The notes under the pieces: model-generated
Databases searched by the model: none
Seen by the model: only the letters and a program-made list of their open reading frames with translations
What the model was told of the DNA's origin: nothing
Translations under genes and position numbers: made by a program
Shown: positions 50,617 through 59,059 of the stretch, in pieces
Layout: each line of letters opens with the position of its first letter
How positions within the stretch are numbered: the first letter of the stretch is position 1
Source: Streptomyces sp. TLI_146
GTDB taxonomy: Bacteria; Actinomycetota; Actinomycetes; Streptomycetales; Streptomycetaceae
Reading direction: 5' to 3'
Length of the DNA stretch: 64,000 nt
Assembly: GCF_002846415.1 (NCBI RefSeq)
Contig: NZ_PJMX01000001.1
Span: 8,184,001-8,248,000 of the forward strand

Positions 50617-51836
50617 GGAGCCTCCCGCAGGGCATGGGCGTGGTCGGCCGCAGGGAACAGGGCCGTGGTCAAGTCGGTGAACTGGTCCCGGAGTTGCCGG
50701 GCGGCTTCCTGGTTCCGCTCGGCGAGGGTCCGCCGCAGCTCCGCCGATCGCTTGTCCAGCGCCCGGAACTGATCGAGGAGACGGCCGGCGTCGACCTCGC
50801 GGGCCGGGTGGCAGTACGCGCCGAGCCCCATCCGGTCCATGAGCGCGTCGCTCTTCGCCGCGTAGCTGACGGCGAGCGTCGGTGTGCCGGCCTTCAGCGC
50901 GCAGATCAGGTTGTGGTAGCGGGTCGCCACCACCGTGTCGGCGGCCGCCGTCTCCTTCATCAGGTCGGCCAGCGAGGCCGCCTCGGCAGCGGTCACCAGC
51001 GGCGAGTCCACCGCGTCGAGGATCGAGGCCACCACCGGCGCGTCGCACGCGTCGCCGGTGAGCAGCCGGACCGGCCTGCCCTCCTCGACCAGCGCGCGGA
51101 CGAAGCGCGTTGTCCCGTCGAGGTAGCTCCGGTGGATCTCCTCGGCCCGGTCGCGGTCGTCGTTGCCGCCGTGGAAGGCCATCACGCCGACGCAGACCAG
51201 GCCCGGGGTCGGGCTCGCGGGCGGCGTCGGCAGGGCGAAGGCGAGGTCCGGGTAGACCTTGTCGCGCGCGGTGTCCACGCCCATCGCCCGCATCGCGTCG
51301 CGGGACGGGGCGTCCCGGTACGACCGGTAGCCGGCCAGCCGCGCCGACCGGCGCACCAGGGCCCGGGTCCACCGATCGCCGATCGGCGCGGCGCCCACAC
51401 TGACCAGCGCGACCCGGGTGCCGAACAGCCGGCCGGAGGCGCAGAGCAGGAACAGCGAGTACGGGAAGCCCCACGGCCGCAGCGGCAGTGTTGCCTCCAG
51501 GACGCCCATGCCCGGCACGATCACCACGTCGTGCCGGCGCACCCAGGCGGCGGTGCGGAAGACGTCGACGAGTTTGCCCAGCCCCTTCCCCGCGATCGCG
51601 CCCGCACGCGACGCGGTCCGGTACTCGCCCCGGTACCAGTGCAGCCGCGTCGCGGGGATGCGGTACCGGGTCGCGACGACCTCGGGTCCGCCGCACAGCG
51701 CGTCCACGACCGCCTCGGGGTGCTCGGTGCGGAGGTAGCCGAGCACGGCCTCCAACGACCCGTCGTTGCCGAGGTTGCCGGAGCCGAGCAGGCCGAACAC
51801 CCCGACGCGCACCGGGGTCTCGTCCCCGGACCTCAT
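50613..51836 (-). CDS. Polysaccharide pyruvyl transferase family protein
   Basis: A 407-residue protein. VGVFGLLGSGNLGNDGSLEA is the characteristic N-terminal loop of CsaB/ExoV-type pyruvyltransferases, and ADTVVATRYHNLICALKAGT with LAVSYAAKSDALM the C-terminal region. It is expected to add a pyruvate ketal from phosphoenolpyruvate to the glycan, giving it a negative charge. It overlaps the downstream epimerase and upstream glycosyltransferase genes by 4 nt each. Confidence 0.9.
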   Translation of the reverse strand: MRSGDETPVRVGVFGLLGSGNLGNDGSLEAVLGYLRTEHPEAVVDALCGGPEVVATRYRIPATRLHWYRGEYRTASRAGAIAGKGLGKLVDVFRTAAWVRRHDVVIVPGMGVLEATLPLRPWGFPYSLFLLCASGRLFGTRVALVSVGAAPIGDRWTRALVRRSARLAGYRSYRDAPSRDAMRAMGVDTARDKVYPDLAFALPTPPASPTPGLVCVGVMAFHGGNDDRDRAEEIHRSYLDGTTRFVRALVEEGRPVRLLTGDACDAPVVASILDAVDSPLVTAAEAASLADLMKETAAADTVVATRYHNLICALKAGTPTLAVSYAAKSDALMDRMGLGAYCHPAREVDAGRLLDQFRALDKRSAELRRTLAERNQEAARQLRDQFTDLTTALFPAADHAHALREAP

Positions 51837-52780
51837 GTCTGCCTCCCCTCGCGTCCGGCGACGAGGGCGTCGACGGAGACCGTGAGCTTGGCCGGATCGA
51901 CCGGGGCGCGGTCCTCGACCCGCTCGCCCGCGCCAGGCCGGGCGCGGCTGGCCATCCACGCGGCCAGGTGGCGGTGGCAGGCGCGCCGGTCGGCCGAGGA
52001 CAGGGGCGCCCGCCCGATCGCCGAGACGAAGCCCCAGACGTACTCGGCGAGCAGCCGGGGCGTCGGGTGCAGCGGGCCCGCCCGGCGCGGGTCCAGGTTG
52101 ACGCACCGGGAGCGCTTGGAGGGGTTCGCCCGCTCGGCGCGGGTGGGGTGGTCGCGGCGGAAGTACAGCAGCTCCGGCACCTGGTGGAAGGGCCCGTGCA
52201 GACCGATCTCGGTGACGAACGTGCGGTCCGCGTGGTGGTAGCTGTCGTGCGGTTTCACCCGGCGCAGCACATCGGCCCGCATCACCCCGTAGAAGTCGTC
52301 GCCGCCGGGCTCGAACAGCATGCTGCGGAAGCGCTCCGGCGCGTGCGGCGAGTCGGTGGCGAGCGTGTACTCGTACGGGACGGTCACCCGGCCTTCGCCG
52401 TCGATGACCGCCTGGTCGGCGTGTGCGAGGATCACCTCCGGCCGCTCGTCCAGCGCCTCGACGCAGCGCCGCAGCAGGTCCCGGGCGTACAGGTCGTCGT
52501 GCGAGGCCCACTTGAACAGCTCGCCCCGGCACTCGGTGAACACGTAGTTGTGGTTCGGCGCGGCGCCGATGTTCCTGGGCAGCCGGATGTACCGGATGCG
52601 CGAGTCCTGGGCCGCGTATGTGCGGCAGATGTCCTGGGTCCCGTCGGTGGAGGCGTTGTCGGAGATGACCAGCTCGAAGTCCTCGTATGTCTGTCCGAGC
52701 AGGGCGTCGAGCGACTCGGCCAGGTACTCCTCGCCGTTGTACACGGGCAGGCCGATGCTCAGCCGGGGTTGGGCGGTCAT
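51833..52780 (-). CDS. GT2 family glycosyltransferase
   Basis: A 315-residue GT-A enzyme. LSIGLPVYNGEEYLAESLDA and LVISDNASTDGTQDICRTYA are the nucleotide-sugar site, and SHDDLYARDLL matches the DXD-like metal site. The C-terminal part is long and positively charged. It likely extends a lipid-linked repeat unit on the cytoplasmic face. ATG 52780 overlaps the flippase stop (ATGA). Confidence 0.92.
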   Translation of the reverse strand: MTAQPRLSIGLPVYNGEEYLAESLDALLGQTYEDFELVISDNASTDGTQDICRTYAAQDSRIRYIRLPRNIGAAPNHNYVFTECRGELFKWASHDDLYARDLLRRCVEALDERPEVILAHADQAVIDGEGRVTVPYEYTLATDSPHAPERFRSMLFEPGGDDFYGVMRADVLRRVKPHDSYHHADRTFVTEIGLHGPFHQVPELLYFRRDHPTRAERANPSKRSRCVNLDPRRAGPLHPTPRLLAEYVWGFVSAIGRAPLSSADRRACHRHLAAWMASRARPGAGERVEDRAPVDPAKLTVSVDALVAGREGRQT

Positions 52781-54084
52781 GAGGTCCTCACTTCGCGGAT
52801 CGGGTCTTGGTGGTGCGCGCGCAGGGCGGAGCGGAGCTCCAGCCACCACACGGTCGAGCTGCCGACGGTCGCGGCGGCGACGCCCCAGGCCGAGCCGACC
52901 GTGCCGCCCGCGGCCGCTCCGCCGAGCCCGCCGCTGACGTAGCAGGCGGAGGCGAACAGCTGGCAGCGCAGGCTGCGCCGGGCCGCTCCCAACGCCCGCA
53001 GCCCGGCCGCCGCGCCGGTGCCGAGGCCCGCGCCCGCGACGGAGAGGGTGACCGGGACGATGAGCTGCGAGGCGGAGTGCCAGACGCCGCCGAGGACCAG
53101 TTCGCCGAGCCGGTCCGGCACCAGCAGCAGCGCCCCGCCCCAGAGCAGCGCGCCGACGGCCTGGCCGCCGCCCAGCAGGAGGCAGAACGTGCCGAGGCGG
53201 TGCGGGGCCCGCCGCAGCACGCGTGCGGCCTCGGTGACGGTGACCAGCGACAGCCCCATCAGGACGGCGAGGAACGGGCCGAGCAGCAGTTCGGCGCCGC
53301 GTACCGTACCCACCGCGCTGACACCGACGATCGCGCCGAGCCCGTACGCCCGCAGCTGGCTCGCGCCGCTGAGGCTGACGTTCTCGACCAGGTACCGGTA
53401 CCCGAGGTCGCGCTGCTCGCGCAGCCACCCGCGTGCTCCGCCCAGGTGGGGCCGGATGCCGGACTGGAGGCAGCCGTACCCCGCCGCCACCGCGGCGGAC
53501 GCGCCCCAGGCCAGCACGAAGGCGGCCACGCTGCCCACGTGGGCCGCCACCACCAGGGCCGGAACGAGCGCGACGCCCCATACGAGGTCGTTGACGAACG
53601 CCTTCTGCCCGTTGCCGGCGGCGAAGAACGCGAACCGCCAGGCGTCCTGCAGCAGCAGCCCCGGCAGTACGACGCCGAGGACGGCGAACGCGGCCCCCAC
53701 GCTGCCGCCGAGGGCCAGGCCGACGAGCAGGCACGCCGCGCCGATGCCGGTGCCGACGCCGAGCGCGGTACCCGAGGACCGGGCCACCGCCGAGCGCCAG
53801 GCCGCCTCCGGCACGCCGCTGAAGCGCACCACGAGCGGGTCGGTGGCCAGCCCGCGGGAGACGTTGAGCACCACGCCGTAGGTCACCCAGGCCAGGCTGA
53901 ACGCGCCGAACGCGGCCGGCCCGAGCGAGCGGGCCACGTAGATCCCCACCGCGAAGTTGCTCATGCTGGAGGCCGCCTGGTCGGCCAGTCCCCAGGACAG
54001 CCGGCCGACCATGGCCCGCTTGGCGGTCTTCGGCGCGGGTCCGGCCGCGGCCGCCACGGTCGCCTTCTCCCCTTCGGTGGTCAC
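52777..54084 (-). CDS. Wzx-like polysaccharide flippase
   Basis: A 435-residue membrane protein with about 12-14 hydrophobic segments and the MATE/Wzx pattern (GLADQAASSMSNFAVGIYVA near the N terminus; LVENVSLSGASQLRAYGLGA in the middle). It probably flips the lipid-linked repeat unit. GTG 54084 is 4 nt after the DUF4910 stop. Little sequence-level specificity can be read. Confidence 0.85.
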   Translation of the reverse strand: MTTEGEKATVAAAAGPAPKTAKRAMVGRLSWGLADQAASSMSNFAVGIYVARSLGPAAFGAFSLAWVTYGVVLNVSRGLATDPLVVRFSGVPEAAWRSAVARSSGTALGVGTGIGAACLLVGLALGGSVGAAFAVLGVVLPGLLLQDAWRFAFFAAGNGQKAFVNDLVWGVALVPALVVAAHVGSVAAFVLAWGASAAVAAGYGCLQSGIRPHLGGARGWLREQRDLGYRYLVENVSLSGASQLRAYGLGAIVGVSAVGTVRGAELLLGPFLAVLMGLSLVTVTEAARVLRRAPHRLGTFCLLLGGGQAVGALLWGGALLLVPDRLGELVLGGVWHSASQLIVPVTLSVAGAGLGTGAAAGLRALGAARRSLRCQLFASACYVSGGLGGAAAGGTVGSAWGVAAATVGSSTVWWLELRSALRAHHQDPIREVRTS

Positions 54085-54088
54085 GGCG

Positions 54089-55363
54089 TCATGCCTTGAT
54101 CAGATCGGCGCCGCGCAGGGCGTCGGCCGCGGCGGCGACGGTGCCGAACGGCAGTCCGGACCGCTCGGCGATGTCCAGCAGAGCGTGCTCGCCGTCGGAG
54201 AGGCTGAGCACCCAGAGCATGGCCATCTGGGTCTGCTTGGTGTCGCTGCGGCCACCGAGCGCGTCGTACAGCCCGCGTCGGCCCAGCTGGGGTTCGCCGT
54301 AGGGGCTGAGGTTGACGTACCGCCGGTTGCGGTCGAGGACGGCGAACGCCTCGCGGCAGACGGCGAGCGTGTCCGCCATCGCCTCCGGGGAGACGAAGTC
54401 CGGGTTGTCCGCCGAGGTGTGGTACTCGGGGTAGCCGGCGTACGGGGTGCGGCTGAGCGAGCCCACACCGAGGTCGAACCCGGGGGAGCAGTACTGCCGC
54501 TCGTCATAGCCGTACGGAGTGAACTCGGCGACGGTGTGCGGGCGTTCGGAGGCCGCGAGCACGTGCCGCATCACCCGGTCGATCTCCGCGTCGCCGCGCC
54601 TGCTCTGCTTGTACGTCAGTTGGCCCGGGTCGCCCGCGCACGCCAGCACAAGACCATGTTTGACCCGGTCGATCCGCTCCGCGTTGCGGGCCAGCCAGGT
54701 GATCGCCCCGATGGTGCCGGGCGCGTAGATGAACCGGTAGGTGTAGTACGGCGTCCGCTCCGTCAGCGCGCGGGCCAGGAACGTCGCCACCGCGATGCCC
54801 GCCAGGTTGTCGTTGGCCAGCGACGGGTGGCAGACGTGGCAGGACACGATCACCTCGTCGGCGACCTGCCCGGGGACCACGTGCTCGGCGTAGGTGAGGT
54901 GGCCGTCGGCGAGTGTGGAGTCGATGCGCACCTCGTACTCGCCGTCCGGCAGCGCGTCCAGGGCCTCCTGGGACAGGCAGAACCCCCATTCCGGCTTGTA
55001 GTAGCTGGTGCGGTACGGCACCCAACTGGGGTGGTCGGGCAGGGTGTGCAGATGTCCGCGCAGCTCGGCGAGCGGCATGGTCCGCGATACCGGGACGCTG
55101 TAGCCGAGCACGTGCAGGCTGGACGCGGCGAAGTCGACGACCCGGTGGCCCGTGGGGTCGGCGATGTACGCGTCCCGGATGTTCCACTCCTGCGGCACCG
55201 TCCAGTCGAGCACCTGCGTCCCGGTCGGTACCTCGTGCACCTGGAGCGGGACGTACTCGCCGACGATGTCCAGGGTGGCGCGCACACCGTCGCCGGTGAT
55301 GCTCCGGCACAGCGGGTACAGCCGCTCCACCAGGGCGTGCATCTCCTCGCCGGTCGAGGTCAT
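54089..55363 (-). CDS. DUF4910 zinc-aminopeptidase-like protein
   Basis: A 424-residue protein. The core resembles M28-type metallopeptidases: SCHVCHPSLANDNLAG and SADNPDFVSPEAM with His/Asp/Glu candidates for zinc. The C-terminal 80 residues look like a winged helix (AERSGLPFGTVAAAADALRG). DUF4910 genes recur in sugar-biosynthesis clusters next to cytidylyltransferase, methyltransferase and SDR genes. A deacylase or amidase role in building the branched sugar is possible, but not proven. ATG 55363 overlaps the SDR stop. Confidence 0.85.
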   Translation of the reverse strand: MTSTGEEMHALVERLYPLCRSITGDGVRATLDIVGEYVPLQVHEVPTGTQVLDWTVPQEWNIRDAYIADPTGHRVVDFAASSLHVLGYSVPVSRTMPLAELRGHLHTLPDHPSWVPYRTSYYKPEWGFCLSQEALDALPDGEYEVRIDSTLADGHLTYAEHVVPGQVADEVIVSCHVCHPSLANDNLAGIAVATFLARALTERTPYYTYRFIYAPGTIGAITWLARNAERIDRVKHGLVLACAGDPGQLTYKQSRRGDAEIDRVMRHVLAASERPHTVAEFTPYGYDERQYCSPGFDLGVGSLSRTPYAGYPEYHTSADNPDFVSPEAMADTLAVCREAFAVLDRNRRYVNLSPYGEPQLGRRGLYDALGGRSDTKQTQMAMLWVLSLSDGEHALLDIAERSGLPFGTVAAAADALRGADLIKA

Positions 55364-56385
55364 CGGCGCCACCGCAGGGTGCCGTCGACGGTACCGGCGT
55401 CGGACGCCGCGCGCAGCACGGCAAGGCGGGTGAAGCGCCGCTCGAAATCGTCCTGGGTGAGCCCGAACTTCTGGTAGGCGTCGGCGAGTTCGAGCGCGCC
55501 GCGCTTGACCGTCCACTCGCACGCGAAGCCGGGAATCGCGTCGCGGAAGCGGGCGAAGTCCACCCGGTAGGACCGCGGGTCGGCGCCGTTCTCCCCGGTG
55601 ATCACCACCTTGGCGCCGGTCACCGCCTCGGCGACCTGCTCGGCGATCTCGGCGACCGTGACGTTGTTGGTCTCGCTGCCGATGTTGAACGCCCGGTCGT
55701 GCACGGCTTCACGGGGCGCGGTCAGCGCGGCCGTGAAGGCCCGTGCGATGTCGGCGGCGTGCACCAGCGGCCGCCAGGGGGTGCCGTCGGAGAGCACCAG
55801 GACCTCGCCGGACAGCAGCGCGTGGCCCACCAGGTTGTTCAGCACGATGTCGGCGCGCAGCCGGGGCGAGTAGCCGAAGGCGGTGGCGTTGCGCATGAAC
55901 ACCGGGGTGAAGTCGCCGTCGGCCAGCGCGTGCAGATCGTCCTCCACCCGCACCTTGGACTCCGCGTACGGCGTCACCGGGCGCAGCGGGGCGTCCTCGG
56001 CCACCAACTCGTCGCCGCCCGCGGCGCCGTAGACGGAGCAGGTCGACGCATACAGGAAGCGCTTCACTCCGGCGTCGCGGGCAAGGCGGGCAAGGCGTAC
56101 GGAGGCATGGTGGTTGATGTCGTACGTGAGCTCGGGTGCTAGCGAGCCCAGCGGGTCGTTGGAGAGCGCGGCCAGATGGATCACGGCGTCCACCCCGGCC
56201 ACGTGCTCGGCGGTGACGTCGCGCAGGTCCACCCGGTGCCCCTGCGGGTCCGCGGGCGGCGGGCCCAGCACGCAGTCGGCGAACAGGCCGGAGTCAAGGC
56301 CGACGACTTCGTGTCCGGCGGCCGTGAGGACCGGTGCCATCACGGTGCCCAGGTAGCCCTGGTGTCCGGTCAGCAGTACGCGCAA
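55360..56385 (-). CDS. NAD-dependent epimerase/dehydratase (extended SDR)
   Basis: A 341-residue sugar-nucleotide SDR. LLTGHQGYLGTVMAPVLTAA is the Rossmann loop; LYASTCSVYGAAGG and TPYAESKVRVEDDLH supply the catalytic Ser and Tyr-xxx-Lys. It probably epimerises, dehydrates or reduces the NDP-sugar. The start is TTG at 56385 with GGGGGAC upstream, giving the canonical LLTGHQG N terminus; no ATG or GTG fits. It lies 3 nt after the PIG-L stop. Confidence 0.9.
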   Translation of the reverse strand: MRVLLTGHQGYLGTVMAPVLTAAGHEVVGLDSGLFADCVLGPPPADPQGHRVDLRDVTAEHVAGVDAVIHLAALSNDPLGSLAPELTYDINHHASVRLARLARDAGVKRFLYASTCSVYGAAGGDELVAEDAPLRPVTPYAESKVRVEDDLHALADGDFTPVFMRNATAFGYSPRLRADIVLNNLVGHALLSGEVLVLSDGTPWRPLVHAADIARAFTAALTAPREAVHDRAFNIGSETNNVTVAEIAEQVAEAVTGAKVVITGENGADPRSYRVDFARFRDAIPGFACEWTVKRGALELADAYQKFGLTQDDFERRFTRLAVLRAASDAGTVDGTLRWRR

Positions 56386-56388
56386 GGT

Positions 56389-57036
56389 TCAGTCCCCCAG
56401 ATTGAGCGTGAGTTTGGTGACGGCGAACGCCTCGGCGTAGCGCGCGTGGCATTCGATGCCCCGGATGCGTGCGAGGCCGAGGAAGGCCTCCCGGTCGTAC
56501 CAGGGCCGGTGCCGCTGCGAGGGGTAGTGCTCCTGCAGCAGCCGCACCTTCCGTTCGGCGATCTCCGGCGACAGCGGCTGGTACGCCGACGGACGGCCGA
56601 GGTCGCCGTCCCACTTGACGATCTCGTAGCCGAGCACGAGGTGGTCGCGGAACGCGGTGGGTATCAGCTTCGCCAGGCCGCGGTGATCCTGGTGCGCGTC
56701 ATCGGTGCGCGGGGCCAGGACCAGATCCGGCTCGGTCTGTCCGCGCAGTTCCTCGACCGCGGCCTTGGCCTCGTCCCAGTGCACGGGCATCCGGCCGTCC
56801 GGCAGCTTGAGTACGGTCAGGCGCAGGTCCGCGCCCGGGCAGAAGGCGGCGAGCGCGGCCCGCTCCTCCTCCTCGCGGTCGCTGCCGCCGCCGGAGAGCA
56901 CCAGCGCGTCGACCCGTAGGCCCGGCCGCGCGAGGCACAGCGTGAGGAGAGTGCCGCCGGCGCCGATGGCGATGTCGTCGCAGTGCGCGCCCACCGCGAC
57001 GATCCGGTCCAGGGGTCCGGCCCCGAGCCGGATCAC
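56389..57036 (-). CDS. PIG-L family N-deacetylase
   Basis: A 215-residue zinc hydrolase. VAVGAHCDDIAIGAGGTLLT is the AHPDD-like metal motif, and RTDDAHQDHRGLA supplies the second His pair. PIG-L enzymes remove N-acetyl groups from GlcNAc derivatives. Together with the DUF4910 protein it suggests deacylation steps on an amino sugar. GTG 57036 overlaps the cytidylyltransferase stop (GTGA). Confidence 0.88.
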   Translation of the reverse strand: MIRLGAGPLDRIVAVGAHCDDIAIGAGGTLLTLCLARPGLRVDALVLSGGGSDREEEERAALAAFCPGADLRLTVLKLPDGRMPVHWDEAKAAVEELRGQTEPDLVLAPRTDDAHQDHRGLAKLIPTAFRDHLVLGYEIVKWDGDLGRPSAYQPLSPEIAERKVRLLQEHYPSQRHRPWYDREAFLGLARIRGIECHARYAEAFAVTKLTLNLGD

Positions 57037-57827
57037 GCCCGCGCCCCCGCACTGTCCCGCTCCCACACGGCCCACGGGCGGTCGCCCCGGGCGTAGGCGT
57101 CATCGAGCGCGGCACGCTCCTTCACGGTGTCGGTCGGCTTCCAGAAGCCGCGGTGCTGGTGCGCCACCAGCCTTCCCTGCTTGGCGAGTCGGCCGCATCC
57201 GTCGGCGACCAGGTCCCCGTTCTCCGGTATGTGGTCGAAGACCTCCTGGCGGAGCACGAAGTAGCCGCCGTTCTCCCACAGCGGCATGTCGCTCACCGCG
57301 GTGATGCCCCCCACCAGGCCGTCCTCGCCCAGCTCCACGCAGTGGAACGAGGACTGCGGCGGTACCACCATCATCGACGCACCGGCGTCGCGCGCGGTGA
57401 ACCGGTCGATCATCTCCGGCAGCGGTGCGTCGGTGAGCACGTCGGCGTAGTTGGCCAGGAACATCTCCTCGCCCTCCAGATGGTGCCGCACCCGGCGCAG
57501 CCGCTCCCCGATCGGTGACTCGACGCCGGTCTGTACGAACGTGATGGTCCAGTCGGCGATGTCGGTGGACAGGAGCTCGGTCTTCCCGCCCCGCAGCACG
57601 AAGTCGTTGGACGTCGTCTCCTCGTAGTTGAGGAAGAAGTCCTTGATGTGGTGGGCCCCGTAGCCGAGGCACAGGATGAACTCCTTGTGCCCGAAGTGCG
57701 CGTAGTAGCGCATGACGTGCCAGATCAGGGGTCTGGGCCCGACCATCGCCATCGGTTTGGGCACGTCGTCGGAGGCTCCGCTGCGCATGCGCATCCCGTA
57801 ACCGCCGCAGAACAGGACGACCTTCAT
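57033..57827 (-). CDS. rfbF: Glucose-1-phosphate cytidylyltransferase
   Basis: A 264-residue nucleotidyltransferase. LFCGGYGMRMRSGASDDVPK and PMAMVGPRPLIWHVMRYYAH are the CTP and sugar-phosphate sites, and EFILCLGYGAHHIKDFFLNY is the diagnostic RfbF region. It makes CDP-glucose, the entry to CDP-3,6-dideoxy and branched sugars. The next enzyme, CDP-glucose 4,6-dehydratase, is not in the window and may lie to the right. ATG 57827 overlaps the methyltransferase stop. Confidence 0.93.
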   Translation of the reverse strand: MKVVLFCGGYGMRMRSGASDDVPKPMAMVGPRPLIWHVMRYYAHFGHKEFILCLGYGAHHIKDFFLNYEETTSNDFVLRGGKTELLSTDIADWTITFVQTGVESPIGERLRRVRHHLEGEEMFLANYADVLTDAPLPEMIDRFTARDAGASMMVVPPQSSFHCVELGEDGLVGGITAVSDMPLWENGGYFVLRQEVFDHIPENGDLVADGCGRLAKQGRLVAHQHRGFWKPTDTVKERAALDDAYARGDRPWAVWERDSAGARA

Positions 57828-59059
57828 CGCTTGACCTCGACAATGCTCAGTTCCGGGATGGGAAAGACCAGTCGGCCGCCCCAGTCGTGCACGAAGGACA
57901 GCTGCTCGGTCAGCTCGGCCCGCAGGTTCCACGGGAGGACGAGGACGTAGTCCGGCTTGTCGGCGGCTATCTGCTCGGGCGGCAGGATCGGGATGCGGGT
58001 GCCCGGGGTGAACCTGCCGTGCTTGTAGGGGTTGCGGTCGACCGTGTACGCGAGCAGGTCGGGCCGGATGCCGCAGTGGTTGAGCAGGGTGTTGCCCTTG
58101 CCGGGGGCGCCGTAGCCGACCACCGTCTCGCCGCGTTCGGCCGCCTCGATGAGGAACTTGAGGAGGTCCCGGCGCACCTTGGCCACCCGGGCGGAGAACT
58201 CGGTGTACCCGGACAGCTCCTGAAGCCCGGCGGCCTTCTCCCGGGCCAGCACGTCGGACACCCGCTGGGACGGCTCGCCCGCCACCTCGGTCGGCCGGGC
58301 CCACAGCCGGATGGAGCCGCCGTGCGTGGGCAGCAACTCCACGTCCACAAGCGCGAGTCCACCGCTCGCCAGCGCCCGGATCGCGGAGGCGACCGTGTAG
58401 TACTGGAAGTGCTCGTGGTAGATCGTGTCGTACTGGTTCTCCTCGATCAGGGTCAGCAGGTGCTGCACCTCGATGGAGACCCAGCCGTCATCGGCGACCA
58501 GGGCGCGCAGCCCCTTGGTGAACCCGACCACGTCGGGGATGTGCGCGTACACGTTGTTGGCCACGACCAGGTCAGCCGGGCCGTGCTCGGCGCGGACGGC
58601 CGAGCCGGTCTCCGGGCTCAGGAACTCGGTGAGCGTGGGCACGCCCGCGTCGCGCGCCGCGGCGCCCACGTTCACCGACGGCTCGATGCCCAGGCAGCGG
58701 ATCCCCCGGTCCACCACGTGCTTCAGCAAGTACCCGTCGTTGCTGGCCACTTCGACCACGAAGGCGTCGGGACCGAGCCCCACCTTCTGTACGGCGTCGG
58801 CGACGTACGTGCGCGCGTGCTCCACCCAGGAGGTGGAGTACGAGGAGAAGTACGCGTACTCCTTGAACGTCTCCTCCGGTGTGATCAGCGGAGGGATCTG
58901 CGCGAGCCAGCAGTCGGTGCAGACCCGCAGGTGCAGCGGGTACGCGGGCTCCGGCTGGTCCAGTTGGTCCGCGGCGAGAAAGCTCTCACACGGTGGCGTC
59001 GCCCCAAGGTCGACGACGCTCGCCATCGCTTCCGAGCCGCAGAGTCGGCATCCTGTCAT
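57824..59059 (-). CDS. Sugar C-methyltransferase (NovU/TylCIII-like)
   Basis: A 411-residue SAM-dependent C-methyltransferase. The N-terminal zinc site has TGCRLCGS and RVCTDCWLAQIPPLI; motif I is VEVASNDGYLLKHVV; the C-terminal domain contains GYGAPGKGNTLLNHCGI. This three-domain layout is that of NDP-4-keto-sugar C3-methyltransferases. It would add a branch methyl group to the CDP-sugar. It overlaps its neighbours by 4 nt on both sides. Confidence 0.92.
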   Translation of the reverse strand: MTGCRLCGSEAMASVVDLGATPPCESFLAADQLDQPEPAYPLHLRVCTDCWLAQIPPLITPEETFKEYAYFSSYSTSWVEHARTYVADAVQKVGLGPDAFVVEVASNDGYLLKHVVDRGIRCLGIEPSVNVGAAARDAGVPTLTEFLSPETGSAVRAEHGPADLVVANNVYAHIPDVVGFTKGLRALVADDGWVSIEVQHLLTLIEENQYDTIYHEHFQYYTVASAIRALASGGLALVDVELLPTHGGSIRLWARPTEVAGEPSQRVSDVLAREKAAGLQELSGYTEFSARVAKVRRDLLKFLIEAAERGETVVGYGAPGKGNTLLNHCGIRPDLLAYTVDRNPYKHGRFTPGTRIPILPPEQIAADKPDYVLVLPWNLRAELTEQLSFVHDWGGRLVFPIPELSIVEVKR

